Source: RHKX01 sp963745755
GTDB lineage: Bacteria > Actinomycetota > Thermoleophilia > Solirubrobacterales > 70-9
DNA length: 64,000 nucleotides
Direction: 5' to 3'
Assembly (NCBI GenBank): GCA_963745755.1
Contig: CAVUYP010000001.1
Location: 1,302,001-1,366,000 of the forward strand
A program made the translations under genes and the position numbers. Positions 46,401 to 55,852 of this stretch are shown here, in pieces. Numbering within the stretch: position 1 is the first letter of the stretch; every line of letters starts with the position of its first letter. The notes beneath the pieces are model-generated. The model was not told where the DNA came from and made no database searches. It worked only from the letters and a program-made list of their open reading frames with translations.

Positions 46401-46425
46401 CCCCCGAACCCCAACCCCAAGGTTT
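46401..46425 (-). promoter_or_regulatory. LAL-regulon-type motif upstream of the DUF4333 lipoprotein
   Basis: On the minus strand: AAACCTTGGGG followed by TTGGGG and TTCGGGGG. AAACCTTGGGG occupies 46415-46425, exactly 87 nt upstream of the ATG at 46328. The same 11-mer at the same distance precedes the FAD oxidoreductase gene. Confidence 0.6.
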
Positions 46426-46438
46426 CGCCCGCCCGCCC

Positions 46439-49237
46439 TCATTCCTGAAGCGCCGAAGCGAGCTCCCGCCGGCCGCTGATGTCGAGCTTGCGGTAGGCGT
46501 TGGAGAGGTGGACCTCGACGGTCTTCGGGGTCACGAACAGCTCCTGGGCGATCTGCTTGTTGGTCTGGCCGCCCGCCGCGAGGTCGGCGACCCGGCGCTC
46601 GGAGGCGGTCAGCGACGCCGGCCCGGAGAGGGCGCTGCTGCGCGGCCGGGCGCCGGAGGCGTGCAGCTCGGTGCGGATCGAAGCGGCAAGCGGCGCGGCA
46701 CCGCAGGCCTCGGCGAGCTCGTAGGCGCGACGGAGCGGGTCGCGGGCCTCGCTCGGGCGCCGCGAGCGGCGCATCGCGGCACCGAGCGCGGCCAGCGCCT
46801 CGGCGAGGCCGAGCTTCAGCGGCGACTGCGCGAGCAGCTCGACGCCGCGCTCGAGGTCCTCGATGCCGTCCCCGCCCCGCACCTCGCCGAGCAGGGCGAG
46901 GGCGCGGCCGACCGTCCCCGGCGACCCCCAGCGCTCGGCGAGCGCCAGGTCCTCCCGCAGCACGGCCTCGGCCTCATCGCTGCGGCCGAGACGGGCGAGG
47001 GCCCGGGCCTGCAGGCGGCGGCCGGGAGCGAACGCGGGATTGACTCGCCAGCCGCACAGCTCGACGTGACGCTGGGCCGCGGCCAGCGCCTCCTCGTCGC
47101 GACCACGCTCGAGCAGCAGCTCGATCTCGGCCACCTTCCAGACCAGGGCGCCGTCGCCGACCCCCTCGGGCCGGTCGATCGAGTTGAGCTCGCGCTCCGC
47201 CTCGTCGACCCGCCCGCGGCGAATCAGGGTCGATGCAAGCAGGCCGTAGGCGTACTCGAGCGTCGAGCCGCCGAGCAGGCGGATCTGCTCGACCCCCGCC
47301 CGCAGCGACAGCTCGGCGTCCTCGAGCTCGCCGTGGTGGAGCTCGGTGAACCCGCGCCAGAGCTGCACGCTCATCACCCCGAACATCGAGCCCTGGCGAT
47401 GCGATCGGGCGAGCGCCCGGTCCCACAGCTCGACCGCCTCGGGTCGCTCGGCGGCGACGAGGACGACGTTGGCGACGATCCAGGTCAGCCCGGTGTCGAC
47501 CTCCATCTGCGCCGCCCGCTCGATCGCCGCCGCGGCGAGATCGGCGCACTCGTCTGCCGAACCGCCCCGGTAGAGCCAGTCGTAGGAGGCGGCGGCGGCG
47601 AGCACGCTCTCGCCGGGGCTCGGGTCCGCGGGCAGGACACGGAGGCGGCGGAAGCGCTCCTCGGCATCGGGCACGTCGGCGCCGAAGTAGATCGAGATCA
47701 GCTCAACCGACTCGACGATCGCGATCAGGTCGGATGCCCGCTCGCCGAGCTCGAGCTGGGCCTCGGCCGCCAGCTCGGCAGCCTGCTGCGCGGCGCCGAC
47801 GAACAGGAGAATCCGGGCGAGAGCGTAGGCGGCGGCGACGCGAAGCTGCGGATCCTCGAGATCCCGGTAGGCGGCGAGCAGGTGCTCGGGCGCCGCTGCG
47901 CCGCCGCTGCCGGCCTCGGCCATGCCGAGCTGCAAGATCACGCCGGGACGGCGCTCGGCGGCGATCGGCTCGGCCAGCATCCGGGTCAGATAGGTGACGG
48001 CGCTGTCGGAGGCGCCTCCGGCTGCGGCGACCTGGGCGGCACGGTCGAGCACGTCGGCGGCCCAGTCCTCACCGATCGGAGGCGCCGCGAGCAGCTGCGC
48101 GGCGATCTTCTCGGGGGCGGCGCCGAACTCGCGCATCAGCCGCGCCGCGCGCCCGTGGGCGAGCTCGCGCTCGCCGGGCGGAACGTCCTCGACGATCGCA
48201 GCGCGGACCAGCGGGTGCGCGAACTCGAGCGGCGTCCGCGGCGCCAGGATCCCGACCCGGGAGAGGGCGCCGGTGGAGCCGGCGACCGCATCCGGCTCCT
48301 GGCCCGCGAACCTGGCCACGGCGGTGACGTCGCTGCCGTCGCCGAGGATCGCCACCGCCCGCGCGACCTCCGTCGCCTCGCCGGGCAGGCCGCGGAGGCG
48401 GGCGATGACGGTCCGCGACACGGCCCGCGGGCCGAGGTCGGTGATCGCCCCGGCGTCGTCCGCGGTCGGCGAGCGGCCGTCCATCGCCAGCGCGTTGAGG
48501 GTCTGCTGGAGCAGCAGCGGATTGCCGCCCGACGCCCGCCGGCAGGCGTCGCTGAACTCCGCTTCGCCGGGCCGCTCGAAGCGGCGTTCGATCAGCCTTC
48601 CGATGCCGTCGATCGACAATGGCCGCGGCGCGATGACGACCGTCGACGGCTCGGCGGCGATGCCGGCGACGAGGGCAGGGTCGACGCCGGGCTCGGTCGA
48701 GCGCTGCCCGGTCAGCAATCCGACCCGGGTCCCGTCGAGGCGATGGGCCAGATAGGCCAGGAAGCGCAGCGACGGCCGGTCACACCAGTGGAGATCGTCG
48801 ACGACGAGCAGCAGCGGCTCGTCGCCGGCGACGTTGACGGTCAGCCAGAAGAGCCCGTGCAGGACCGAGAAGGAGACGTTGCCGGCGGCGACCGCCTCGT
48901 CGGGGGCCGCCGCGGCCGCGAACAGGCTCGCGGCCGGGGCCGCGGAGCCGGCGAGAGCGACGTCCTCGCCGAGCTCGCCGATCAGGCCCTCGAACAGCTG
49001 GCGCACCACCCCGAACGCGAAGTCGACCTCGAGCTCGCTGCCACGGGAGTCGAGGACGGCGAAGCCGTCGCTCGCGGCATGCTCGGCGATCGCGCCGATC
49101 AGAACGCTCTTGCCGATGCCGGCGGGGCCCTCGACCGAGATCACCGACCCGGCTCCGCCGGCGACCTCGGCGAGCGCCGCCTCGGCGCCGTGAAGCTCGG
49201 CCTCGCGTTCGACGAGATCGACTGAATCGGCGCTCAT
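46439..49237 (-). CDS. LAL-type (large ATP-binding LuxR) transcriptional regulator
   Basis: 932 residues. The N-terminal AAA/STAND NTPase has Walker A GPAGIGKS (37-44) and Walker B LLLVVDDLHWCD. A long TPR-like helical middle region includes ELAAEAQLELGERASD and similar repeats. The C-terminal LuxR HTH reads LTASERRVADLAAGGQTNKQIAQELFVTPKTVEVHLSNAYRKLDI. MalT-like regulators bind ATP and an inducer, then oligomerise to activate promoters. TAGGGT (49244-49249, minus strand) ends 6 nt before the ATG. It is flanked by two genes sharing a distinctive promoter motif, its likely targets. Confidence 0.93.
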   Translation of the reverse strand: MSADSVDLVEREAELHGAEAALAEVAGGAGSVISVEGPAGIGKSVLIGAIAEHAASDGFAVLDSRGSELEVDFAFGVVRQLFEGLIGELGEDVALAGSAAPAASLFAAAAAPDEAVAAGNVSFSVLHGLFWLTVNVAGDEPLLLVVDDLHWCDRPSLRFLAYLAHRLDGTRVGLLTGQRSTEPGVDPALVAGIAAEPSTVVIAPRPLSIDGIGRLIERRFERPGEAEFSDACRRASGGNPLLLQQTLNALAMDGRSPTADDAGAITDLGPRAVSRTVIARLRGLPGEATEVARAVAILGDGSDVTAVARFAGQEPDAVAGSTGALSRVGILAPRTPLEFAHPLVRAAIVEDVPPGERELAHGRAARLMREFGAAPEKIAAQLLAAPPIGEDWAADVLDRAAQVAAAGGASDSAVTYLTRMLAEPIAAERRPGVILQLGMAEAGSGGAAAPEHLLAAYRDLEDPQLRVAAAYALARILLFVGAAQQAAELAAEAQLELGERASDLIAIVESVELISIYFGADVPDAEERFRRLRVLPADPSPGESVLAAAASYDWLYRGGSADECADLAAAAIERAAQMEVDTGLTWIVANVVLVAAERPEAVELWDRALARSHRQGSMFGVMSVQLWRGFTELHHGELEDAELSLRAGVEQIRLLGGSTLEYAYGLLASTLIRRGRVDEAERELNSIDRPEGVGDGALVWKVAEIELLLERGRDEEALAAAQRHVELCGWRVNPAFAPGRRLQARALARLGRSDEAEAVLREDLALAERWGSPGTVGRALALLGEVRGGDGIEDLERGVELLAQSPLKLGLAEALAALGAAMRRSRRPSEARDPLRRAYELAEACGAAPLAASIRTELHASGARPRSSALSGPASLTASERRVADLAAGGQTNKQIAQELFVTPKTVEVHLSNAYRKLDISGRRELASALQE

Positions 49238-49243
49238 GCGGCG

Positions 49244-49249
49244 ACCCTA
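49244..49249 (-). promoter_or_regulatory. -10 element of the LAL regulator gene
   Basis: TAGGGT ends 6 nt before the ATG at 49237; no Shine-Dalgarno between. Confidence 0.45.
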
Positions 49250-49391
49250 CAGGCGCGATCAACCGCCGCCGTCGCCACGTTCGGTCGGGGGCCCGAGGCG
49301 GTCGCCCCGAGGTCCCCCTCCCGATCGGCCGGCGCCTCTCCCCCGTTCTCCACGGGCCGAATCTACAAAGACCCGAGCCCCGGTGCCGGCC
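49250..49391. other. Gap between LAL regulator and FAD oxidoreductase
   Basis: 142 bp with no coding frame. A TACAAAGACCC stretch occurs near 49364 and the region is otherwise GC-rich; no copy of the AAACCTTGGGG motif is present, so the regulator gene itself does not appear to be a target of that site. Confidence 0.4.
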
Positions 49392-50771
49392 TCACGCGTC
49401 GATCGAATGGTTGGCTACGAAGATGCCGTCGGGATCGACGTTCGCCCGGACCTCGCGGAGCCGGCTCAGCGTTCGCTCCCCGAAGATCGCCTCCGGCTCG
49501 ACCCGATGCTCGGCGAAGTTCATGTAGCTGTCGCCGTTGTCGACCACCGCCAGCGCCTGCCGCGCCGCCGCGAAGGAGCTGCGCAGGGGGGCCGCCATCT
49601 CGGGTTCGAGGAGCATCCCGACGGCGAAGGTCATGAACTTGCCGCTGAGCACGCCGAGCGCGCCGCTGTCCTCGCCCCGTCGCCCGAGTGCGCCACCGAG
49701 ATGGCGGAACTCGAACGACAGCAGCGGCGAGCCGGAATCCGGTCCGACCGCCGCGACCAGGGCCGCCAGCGAATCGGCATCGAGGTCGGCGAGCATCTGA
49801 TGATCGCCGAGCCCCGGCACCGGCCCGGGCGGGTCCATGTGGAGCGCCAGCAGATGCTGCGGCTCGACCGTCGAAAACGTGTCCATCTCCGGGCCGAGCT
49901 CGCGCAGCGGAGCGAGCAGCTCGGCGGCCTGCTCCTCGCTGCCGATGAACGTCGCCTCGATGACCGCGAAGGACCTGCCGCGGAGGAAGTCGGGCATCTC
50001 CGGCAGCGGCGGCACCTGGATCATCCGGCCGATCGAGGTCACCTCGTCCGGCGCGGAGCCCGTCCAGCAGCGCCACGCCTCGAGGACCTCGCCCGCTCGC
50101 TCGTGCGGGAAGAAGAGAGCCCCCGCGTAGACCTCGGTCAGCGGCAGCAGCGAGAACTCCATCGCGGTGATCACCGCGAAGTTCCCGCCGCCGCCGCGCA
50201 GCGCCCAGAACAGGTCCGGATCGGTCAGCGCGGTGACCTCGCGCAGGTCGCCATCAGCGCTGACGACCTCGAACGCGGTGACGCGTTCGGCGGCCAGCCC
50301 ATGCTTGCGGGCGAGCCAGCTGACCCCGCCGCCGAGCGTGTAGCCGACGACGCCGACGTCGTGCGATGAGCCGGCGAGTGCAGCGAGGCCGTGCTCGGCC
50401 GCCGCACCGACGACCTCACCCCAGGTGACTCCGGCACCGACGCGTGCCGTCCGCGTGGCGGGCTCGATCGAGACCTCGCGCAGACGGTCGGTCCTGATCA
50501 TCAGCGACTCGCCGATGGTGCCGTCGTAGGCAGCGGCGTTGTGGCCGGTGCCCTGGACGCTGACCTTGAGGCCGCCGTCGCGGGCAAAGCGAACGGCGCG
50601 GGCGACGTCGGCCGCGTCGGCGGCGATCGCCACCGCGGCGGGATGCTGGTCGACGGCCAGGTTCCAGGCGGCGCGGGCCTCGTTCCAGCCATCGTCGGCG
50701 GGAACGCTCAGCTCACCGGCGAAGTCGCCGCGCAGCGGAGCGATGTCGAAATTGGTGGTCGTCGGGGTCAT
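49392..50771 (-). CDS. FAD-binding oxidoreductase (berberine bridge enzyme-like)
   Basis: 459 residues: PCMH-type FAD domain (PAAVAIAADAADVARAVRFARDGGLKVSVQGTGHNAAAYDGTIGESLMIRTDRL) with the usual His position (GTGHN, H77) for covalent FAD, and LAGSSHDVGVVGYTLGGGVSWLARKHGL. The substrate domain follows and a BBE-like C-terminus (SYMNFAEHRVEPEAIFGERTLSRLREVRANVDPDGIFVANH) ends the protein. The bicovalent cysteine signature of some BBE enzymes is absent. GAGGAGG precedes the ATG. Oxidation of an alcohol or amine on a bulky substrate is typical; the real substrate is unknown. Likely target of the LAL regulator downstream. Confidence 0.9.
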   Translation of the reverse strand: MTPTTTNFDIAPLRGDFAGELSVPADDGWNEARAAWNLAVDQHPAAVAIAADAADVARAVRFARDGGLKVSVQGTGHNAAAYDGTIGESLMIRTDRLREVSIEPATRTARVGAGVTWGEVVGAAAEHGLAALAGSSHDVGVVGYTLGGGVSWLARKHGLAAERVTAFEVVSADGDLREVTALTDPDLFWALRGGGGNFAVITAMEFSLLPLTEVYAGALFFPHERAGEVLEAWRCWTGSAPDEVTSIGRMIQVPPLPEMPDFLRGRSFAVIEATFIGSEEQAAELLAPLRELGPEMDTFSTVEPQHLLALHMDPPGPVPGLGDHQMLADLDADSLAALVAAVGPDSGSPLLSFEFRHLGGALGRRGEDSGALGVLSGKFMTFAVGMLLEPEMAAPLRSSFAAARQALAVVDNGDSYMNFAEHRVEPEAIFGERTLSRLREVRANVDPDGIFVANHSIDA

Positions 50772-50843
50772 CTCGGGCCTCCTCGGGAATCGGAATTGCG
50801 GATCCGATCCTCCGCGAGATCGGCCCCGCTGCCATCGAGGAAA

Positions 50844-50868
50844 CCCCCAGACCCGCACCCCAAGGTTT
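50844..50868 (-). promoter_or_regulatory. LAL-regulon-type motif upstream of the FAD oxidoreductase
   Basis: On the minus strand AAACCTTGGGG (50858-50868) followed by TGCGGG and TCTGGGGG. It is exactly 87 nt upstream of the ATG at 50771, the same distance as the copy before the DUF4333 gene. Further shared bases continue toward each start codon (GGAT and CCGATTC blocks). Confidence 0.6.
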
Positions 50869-50884
50869 GCGGCCGGCCCGCCGC

Positions 50885-53254
50885 CTATCGCTTGCGGTAC
50901 CAGTCGACGTAGTGGCCGCAGGTCTGGCGGACCGGGACCCGCTCTACGGCGTCGGGGTCGAGCGGGGTCGCCGTCAGCGACCGCAGGTGGGCCTGGTTCG
51001 GGGCCCGCAGCAGCCGGGCGATCAGGTTCGGGCGCTCGGGCTCGACCGTGACCTTCGCTTCGGTCGGCTCGCCGACCCGGATCTCGCCGACCGGAAACGG
51101 CGGCGTCTCGCCGCGGAAGTCGAGGTTGGCGGCGACCGTGGCATCGAGCCCGAGCCCGGGGGCGCTCAACCGAAGCGGCCGGCGGCTGTCGTATTCGAGT
51201 GAGATCAACCAGCGCCCCGCCGCCGGGATCTCGACGTCGATCGAGGCGGGGGCTCCGTCGGCTGCGGTATCGGAGGGCGTCCAGGCGTCCGGCTCCTCGA
51301 TCACCGGCTTCGTGTTCCAGACCAGCGCCGTTCCCTTGCCCTCGGCGATCCGGCGCTGCTCCGGGTCCTTGCAGTCGAGGACGGCGCCCGGGGCGGTGCC
51401 CTCGTCGAGCGTGCGGCGCTTGCCGGTGCTGCCGGTGCGCTCGTAGAGCACGTAGTCGGTGGTCCGCTTCACCTCGTGGAAGCGCGGCGGCACGCCCGAC
51501 GCCGGCCCGCCGGTCGTCGCGAGGATGTAGTGGAAGCTGTCGAGCGTCGCCGGGAAGACGGCGTCGACGTCGAACTTCTCCCCTCCCCCCTCGCCCTTCT
51601 TGAAGCGCGGGCGGGCGTCCTCGACGTCGTAGAAGTTGGTGACGATGCCGGTTATGTCGCCGGAGCCGCGCAGCTCCCAGCCGATGAAGTCGTCGCGGCC
51701 GAGGAACAGCAGCGGCTTGCCCTCGACCAGCGGCCGGAACGCCTCGAGCTGGGTGGCGTGGGAATCGGGCCCGACGGCCGCCTGGCGGATGACGAGGAAC
51801 GACGAGCCGGCGGCGGCGACGACGAGGACGAGGCCGAGCGCCAGCGCCGGTCCGCGGGCGCCGAGCGTGCCCCGCAGGGCGATCGCGATCACCACCGGCG
51901 CGACGATCGCGAGCGCCTTGGCGGCGATGTAGGGGCTGCTGAACAGGGCCGCAAGCGCCCAGACGGCCGCCATCGCGACGAGCAGCCCCGGCAGCACCCA
52001 GTCGCGCTCGCGGCGGTCGCGGATCAGCCCGAGGACGAGGGCGGCGAGCCCGATCAACGCGCCGGCGTAGAAGAGCGCCGCCGGCGCCCCCGCCGAGGCC
52101 GGAGTCGCATCGAATTCGCCGGCCGGCCAGACGCCGAGCGCCTCGAGCGGCGAGAGCGCCTGCGCGAGGTTGCCGAGGTCGGACCCGAAGCGGTCCGGGT
52201 TCAGTGCCGACAGCCGGCTGAAATCGGCGATCCGGCTCCACTCGCCGGCGGTCGCGACGGCGACGACGGCGACCAGCCCGAGCAGGTAGGGCGCGAGCCT
52301 GCGCGGCCAGTCCTCGGGAATCGCCGGGCGCGGTGAGACCAGCGCCCAGCGGGCGATCAGGACCACCGATCCGACGGCGGCGATCCAGAGCAGCCCGGGG
52401 AGGCTGTAGTTGAAGACCGAGGCGGCGGCGAGGATCGCCAGCGGCAGCACCCGCCTGACCGGGTGGACGCCGTCGCGAACGTCCGGGCTCGCGCGCTCGT
52501 CGAGCGGCGTCCGCATCCCGATCAGCGCCGCGAGCGAGACCGCGAAGCCGATCAGCAGCATCGCCTGCAGCGGCTCCTTGAACGCCCCCTGGGTGAGATA
52601 GGCGGCGCCGAGGTAGGGCAGCGCGACGAGCGCGGCGCCGACGACCAGCCGCGGACGAGGCATCCGGCCGAGCAGGCCGACCCCGAGCAGGCCGAGCAGC
52701 GGCGCCAGCGCCAGCGTGAAGCCGGCGAAGACGTCGACGAGGTCGGCGCCGCCGGCTCGGGCGACTGCGGCGACGACCGCGTGCGGCCCGATCGGGTAGC
52801 CGCCCTTGATGAAGCTCGGGACGGCCCCCGAGTAGTCGCTCACGTAGTCGGCGATGATCAGGTGCGAGGCCATGTCGTCGTTGACGAGCCCGACGCCGAG
52901 GATCCCGACGAAGCCGGCGATCGCGAACGGCAGCGACGCGGCGAGAACGGTGATGGCGACGACGGGAACCGCGACCTTCGCCGCCTCGCGGCGGCCGCCG
53001 ACGCGGCCACGCAGGTAGACGGTGGCGCCGACCGTGACCAGGCCGAGGGCGACGGCAGCGGTGGTCGCGTGGCCGGGCAGGCGGATCGCGATCCCGGCGA
53101 CGACGAGCAGCAGGCCGAGCCCATAGGCGGGCGCGAGCCAGCTGAACCGCAGCGGCCGCTCCCGATCGGCCCCGGCCGCGAAGACGGCGAGCGCCTGGCC
53201 GAGCAGCAGCGCCGCGGCGAGGACGAACAGCAGGGTCGCGTAGGCGCCGATCAC
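50885..53254 (-). CDS. Large polytopic membrane protein, possibly a GT-C-type glycosyltransferase
   Basis: 789 residues. About a dozen TM helices occupy residues 1-490. After the first group comes GLVNDDMASHLIIADYVSD, an Asp-rich loop of the kind GT-C glycosyltransferases use for catalysis. The C-terminal ~280 residues are soluble and beta-rich (LLFLGRDDFIGWELRGSGDITG...SIDVEIPAAGRWLISLEYDSRRPLRLSAP), resembling a carbohydrate-binding fold. No exact family is recognised. The gene ends 113 nt before the FAD oxidoreductase start on the same strand. Polymer or lipid-linked sugar assembly is inferred only from topology. Confidence 0.7.
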   Translation of the reverse strand: MIGAYATLLFVLAAALLLGQALAVFAAGADRERPLRFSWLAPAYGLGLLLVVAGIAIRLPGHATTAAVALGLVTVGATVYLRGRVGGRREAAKVAVPVVAITVLAASLPFAIAGFVGILGVGLVNDDMASHLIIADYVSDYSGAVPSFIKGGYPIGPHAVVAAVARAGGADLVDVFAGFTLALAPLLGLLGVGLLGRMPRPRLVVGAALVALPYLGAAYLTQGAFKEPLQAMLLIGFAVSLAALIGMRTPLDERASPDVRDGVHPVRRVLPLAILAAASVFNYSLPGLLWIAAVGSVVLIARWALVSPRPAIPEDWPRRLAPYLLGLVAVVAVATAGEWSRIADFSRLSALNPDRFGSDLGNLAQALSPLEALGVWPAGEFDATPASAGAPAALFYAGALIGLAALVLGLIRDRRERDWVLPGLLVAMAAVWALAALFSSPYIAAKALAIVAPVVIAIALRGTLGARGPALALGLVLVVAAAGSSFLVIRQAAVGPDSHATQLEAFRPLVEGKPLLFLGRDDFIGWELRGSGDITGIVTNFYDVEDARPRFKKGEGGGEKFDVDAVFPATLDSFHYILATTGGPASGVPPRFHEVKRTTDYVLYERTGSTGKRRTLDEGTAPGAVLDCKDPEQRRIAEGKGTALVWNTKPVIEEPDAWTPSDTAADGAPASIDVEIPAAGRWLISLEYDSRRPLRLSAPGLGLDATVAANLDFRGETPPFPVGEIRVGEPTEAKVTVEPERPNLIARLLRAPNQAHLRSLTATPLDPDAVERVPVRQTCGHYVDWYRKR

Positions 53255-53309
53255 GTCGGTGGTCCGCTCAGCAGGGCTCCGCGGGCGCCATCACCGCGTC
53301 CGGCCGCCG

Positions 53310-54374
53310 TCAACCGGCGGCGAACGCCGGCTCGGGAACGCGGACGAGATCGCGCGCGACCAGCACCTCGGCGACCTGGACCGCGTTCGTCGCGGCTCCC
53401 TTGCGGAGGTTGTCGCCGACGATCCACAGGTTCAGGCAGCGCTCGTGGGACGGGTCGCGGCGGATCCTGCCGACCAGCACCTCGTCACGGCCGGCGGCGA
53501 CGCTGGCGAGCGGGTAGATGCCCTCGGCGGGATCGTCGAGCACGACCACCCCGGGCGCGGCGGCGAGCAGCTCCCGGCAGCCCTCGGGGTCGAGCGGCTC
53601 GCGGGTCTGGACGTTGACCGACTCCGAATGCGCGTTGAAGACCGGGACGCGCGCGCAGGTCGCGGAGATGCCGAGGTCCTCTCCGGCGCCGAGGATCTTC
53701 CGGGTCTCGGCCATCATCTTGCGCTCCTCGGTCGTGTAGTCGTCGCCGCCCTTGAACGTCTCGACCTGGGGCAGGACGTTGAAGGCGATCGGATGCGGGT
53801 AGACCTCGGCTCGGACGTCGTCGCCGCCGAGGACCGCGGCGGATTGTGCCCGCAGCTCCTCGATCGCCCGCTGCCCGGTCCCGGAGACCGACTGGTAGGT
53901 GGAGATGACCAGTCGCTCGATCCCGGCCGCGTCGAGGATCGGCTTCAACGCGACGACCATCTGCATCGTCGAGCAGTTCGGGTTTGCGACGAGGCCGCGG
54001 TGCGCATCGGCAGCCTCGGGATTGACCTCGCTGACGACGAGCGGGACGTCCTCGTGCATCCGCCAGTAGCTGGTGTTGTCGACGACGACGGCGCCGGCGG
54101 CGACGATCCGCGGCGCCCACTCGGCGCTGACCGCGCCGCCGGCCGAGGAGATGACGATGTCGAGCCCGGCGATCGACTCCTCCGAGAGCTCCCGGCACTC
54201 GACCTCGCCGCCGGCGAACGGGAGCATCCTCCCCGCCGAGCGCGCCGAGGCCAGCGGAACGACCTCGGCGAGCGGGAACGAACGCTCGGCGAGAACCTCG
54301 AGCACGGTCGAGCCGACGGCGCCGGTTGCGCCGAGCACCCCGACCCGCAGGCCGGGCGCGCCGGCGGCGCTCAT
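53310..54374 (-). CDS. asd: Aspartate-semialdehyde dehydrogenase
   Basis: 354 residues. NADP-binding VGVLGATGAVGSTVLEVL at the start, catalytic cysteine C134 in ANPNCSTMQMVVAL, and NVLPQVETFKGGDDYTTEERKMMAETRKIL plus HSESVNVQT segments. It reduces aspartyl phosphate to the semialdehyde for lysine, threonine, methionine and diaminopimelate synthesis. Its ATG overlaps the lysC stop by 4 nt. Confidence 0.96.
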   Translation of the reverse strand: MSAAGAPGLRVGVLGATGAVGSTVLEVLAERSFPLAEVVPLASARSAGRMLPFAGGEVECRELSEESIAGLDIVISSAGGAVSAEWAPRIVAAGAVVVDNTSYWRMHEDVPLVVSEVNPEAADAHRGLVANPNCSTMQMVVALKPILDAAGIERLVISTYQSVSGTGQRAIEELRAQSAAVLGGDDVRAEVYPHPIAFNVLPQVETFKGGDDYTTEERKMMAETRKILGAGEDLGISATCARVPVFNAHSESVNVQTREPLDPEGCRELLAAAPGVVVLDDPAEGIYPLASVAAGRDEVLVGRIRRDPSHERCLNLWIVGDNLRKGAATNAVQVAEVLVARDLVRVPEPAFAAG

Positions 54375-55705
54375 CGGCTGCCGGCGCGAGCCTTGTGCTC
54401 GCCGGTCGAGTCCTCTTCGTGGACCGCGTCGGCGCCGAGGTCGAAGGCGCCGTGGAGCGCCCGGACGGCGTCGTCGACCCGATCGGCCGCGATCACGCAG
54501 GAGATCTTGATCGGCGAAGTCGAGATCATCTCGATGTTGATCTTCTCGTCGCCGAGCACCTTGAAGACCTTCGCGGCGACGCCGGGATGGCTGCGCATGC
54601 CGGCACCGATGATCGAGACCTTGCCGATCTGATCGTCGGTGAGGATCTCGCCGGAGCTCATCCCGTTCCCGACCTTGATCGCGTCGACGGCGGTCGCGAG
54701 ATCGTCGCGGCCGACCGTGAACGAGAGATCGGCGCCGTGCTCGGTCGAGACCGGCTCGTTCTGGATGATCACGTCGACGTTGACGTTGGCGTCGGCGAGG
54801 GCGCTGAAGATCCGGCCGGCCATGCCCGGCTCGTTGCGGACCCCGGCCAGGGTCACGCGCGCCTCCTCGGCGGAGTGGGTGACGGCTGTGACGAAGGGGT
54901 TCTCCATGGTCTCGTCCTCGGCGATCACGAGGGTACCGGTGCCCTGCTCGAACGACGAGCGGCAGTGGATCCTGACGCCGTGGTTGCGCGCGTACTCGAC
55001 GCTGCGCAGCTGCAGGACGCGGGCGCCGGATGCGGCCATCTCGAGCATCTCCTCGAAGGAGACGACGCCGAGCTTGCGGGCGTCGGGCACGACCCGCGGG
55101 TCGGCGCTGAAGACGCCGGCGACGTCCGTGTAGATCTCGCAGACGGCGGCGTCGAGCGCGGCCGCGAGCGCGACCGCGGTGGTGTCGGAGCCGCCGCGGC
55201 CGAGCGTGGTCACGTCCTTGGACTCGGTCGAAACCCCCTGAAAGCCGGCGACGAGGACGATGTTGTCCTGCTCGAGCGCCTGCTCGATGCGGCCGGCACG
55301 GACGTCGACGATCCGCGCCTTCGTGTGCGAGGAGTCGGTGACGATCCCGGCCTGCGAGCCGGTCAGCGAAATCGCCTGGTGACCGAGGTCCCAGATCGCC
55401 ATCGCGCAGAGGGCGCAGGAGATCCGCTCGCCGGTCGACAGCAGCATGTCCATCTCGCGCGGGCTCGGCCGCTCGGAGATCTCAGCGGCCATCGTCAGCA
55501 GCTCGTCGGTGGTCTTGCCGCGGGCGGAGAGCACGGCGACGACCTTGTTGCCACGCTCGCGCTCGGCGACGATCCGCGCCGCCGCCCGCTTCAGGTCCTC
55601 GGGCCCGGCGACCGAGGTGCCGCCGAACTTCATCACCACGGTCTCGCCGCCGGAGGCCACTCCGGGGGTGCTCACCGCGGTTTCCAGCTTCGCCGCCTCA
55701 GCCAT
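54371..55705 (-). CDS. lysC: Aspartate kinase
   Basis: 444 residues. Kinase motif VVMKFGGTSVAGPEDL (preceded by a ~24-residue extension), GRGGSDTTAVALAAAL, and a C-terminal regulatory pair of ACT domains (VTLAGVRNEPGMAGRIFSALADANVNVDVI; VSIIGAGMRSHPGVAAKVFKVLGDEKINIEMIS). Feedback inhibition by lysine/threonine is expected. TATCCT (55714-55719, minus strand) ends 8 nt before the ATG. lysC-asd form one operon supplying diaminopimelate. Confidence 0.96.
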   Translation of the reverse strand: MAEAAKLETAVSTPGVASGGETVVMKFGGTSVAGPEDLKRAAARIVAERERGNKVVAVLSARGKTTDELLTMAAEISERPSPREMDMLLSTGERISCALCAMAIWDLGHQAISLTGSQAGIVTDSSHTKARIVDVRAGRIEQALEQDNIVLVAGFQGVSTESKDVTTLGRGGSDTTAVALAAALDAAVCEIYTDVAGVFSADPRVVPDARKLGVVSFEEMLEMAASGARVLQLRSVEYARNHGVRIHCRSSFEQGTGTLVIAEDETMENPFVTAVTHSAEEARVTLAGVRNEPGMAGRIFSALADANVNVDVIIQNEPVSTEHGADLSFTVGRDDLATAVDAIKVGNGMSSGEILTDDQIGKVSIIGAGMRSHPGVAAKVFKVLGDEKINIEMISTSPIKISCVIAADRVDDAVRALHGAFDLGADAVHEEDSTGEHKARAGSR

Positions 55706-55852
55706 CGCGGCTCAGGATAGAGAGCGCATCGACGGCGCCGGCCGCGACGGGTCGTACCGCGGCCGAAACCGGAAATTCGTGTCGACCCAGCGGCACGGAT
55801 GTGCGACGATCGAGCCGCAGCGACCGATACAGCGACAGCGAAGCGAGGAGCC

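Noticed and set aside
46401..46425. G-quadruplex in the motif upstream of the DUF4333 gene
   Set aside because: The G-runs are regular on the minus strand, but the second copy (50844-50868) breaks the pattern; the shared distance to the start fits an operator better.
46508..49225. A 905-residue plus-strand frame opposite the LAL regulator
   Set aside because: No recognisable domain; the minus strand has clear Walker and LuxR HTH motifs.
55706..55852. Lysine riboswitch between lysC and the VOC gene
   Set aside because: lysC has a -10 element 8 nt before its ATG, leaving no room for a leader, and no L-box sequence was recognised.
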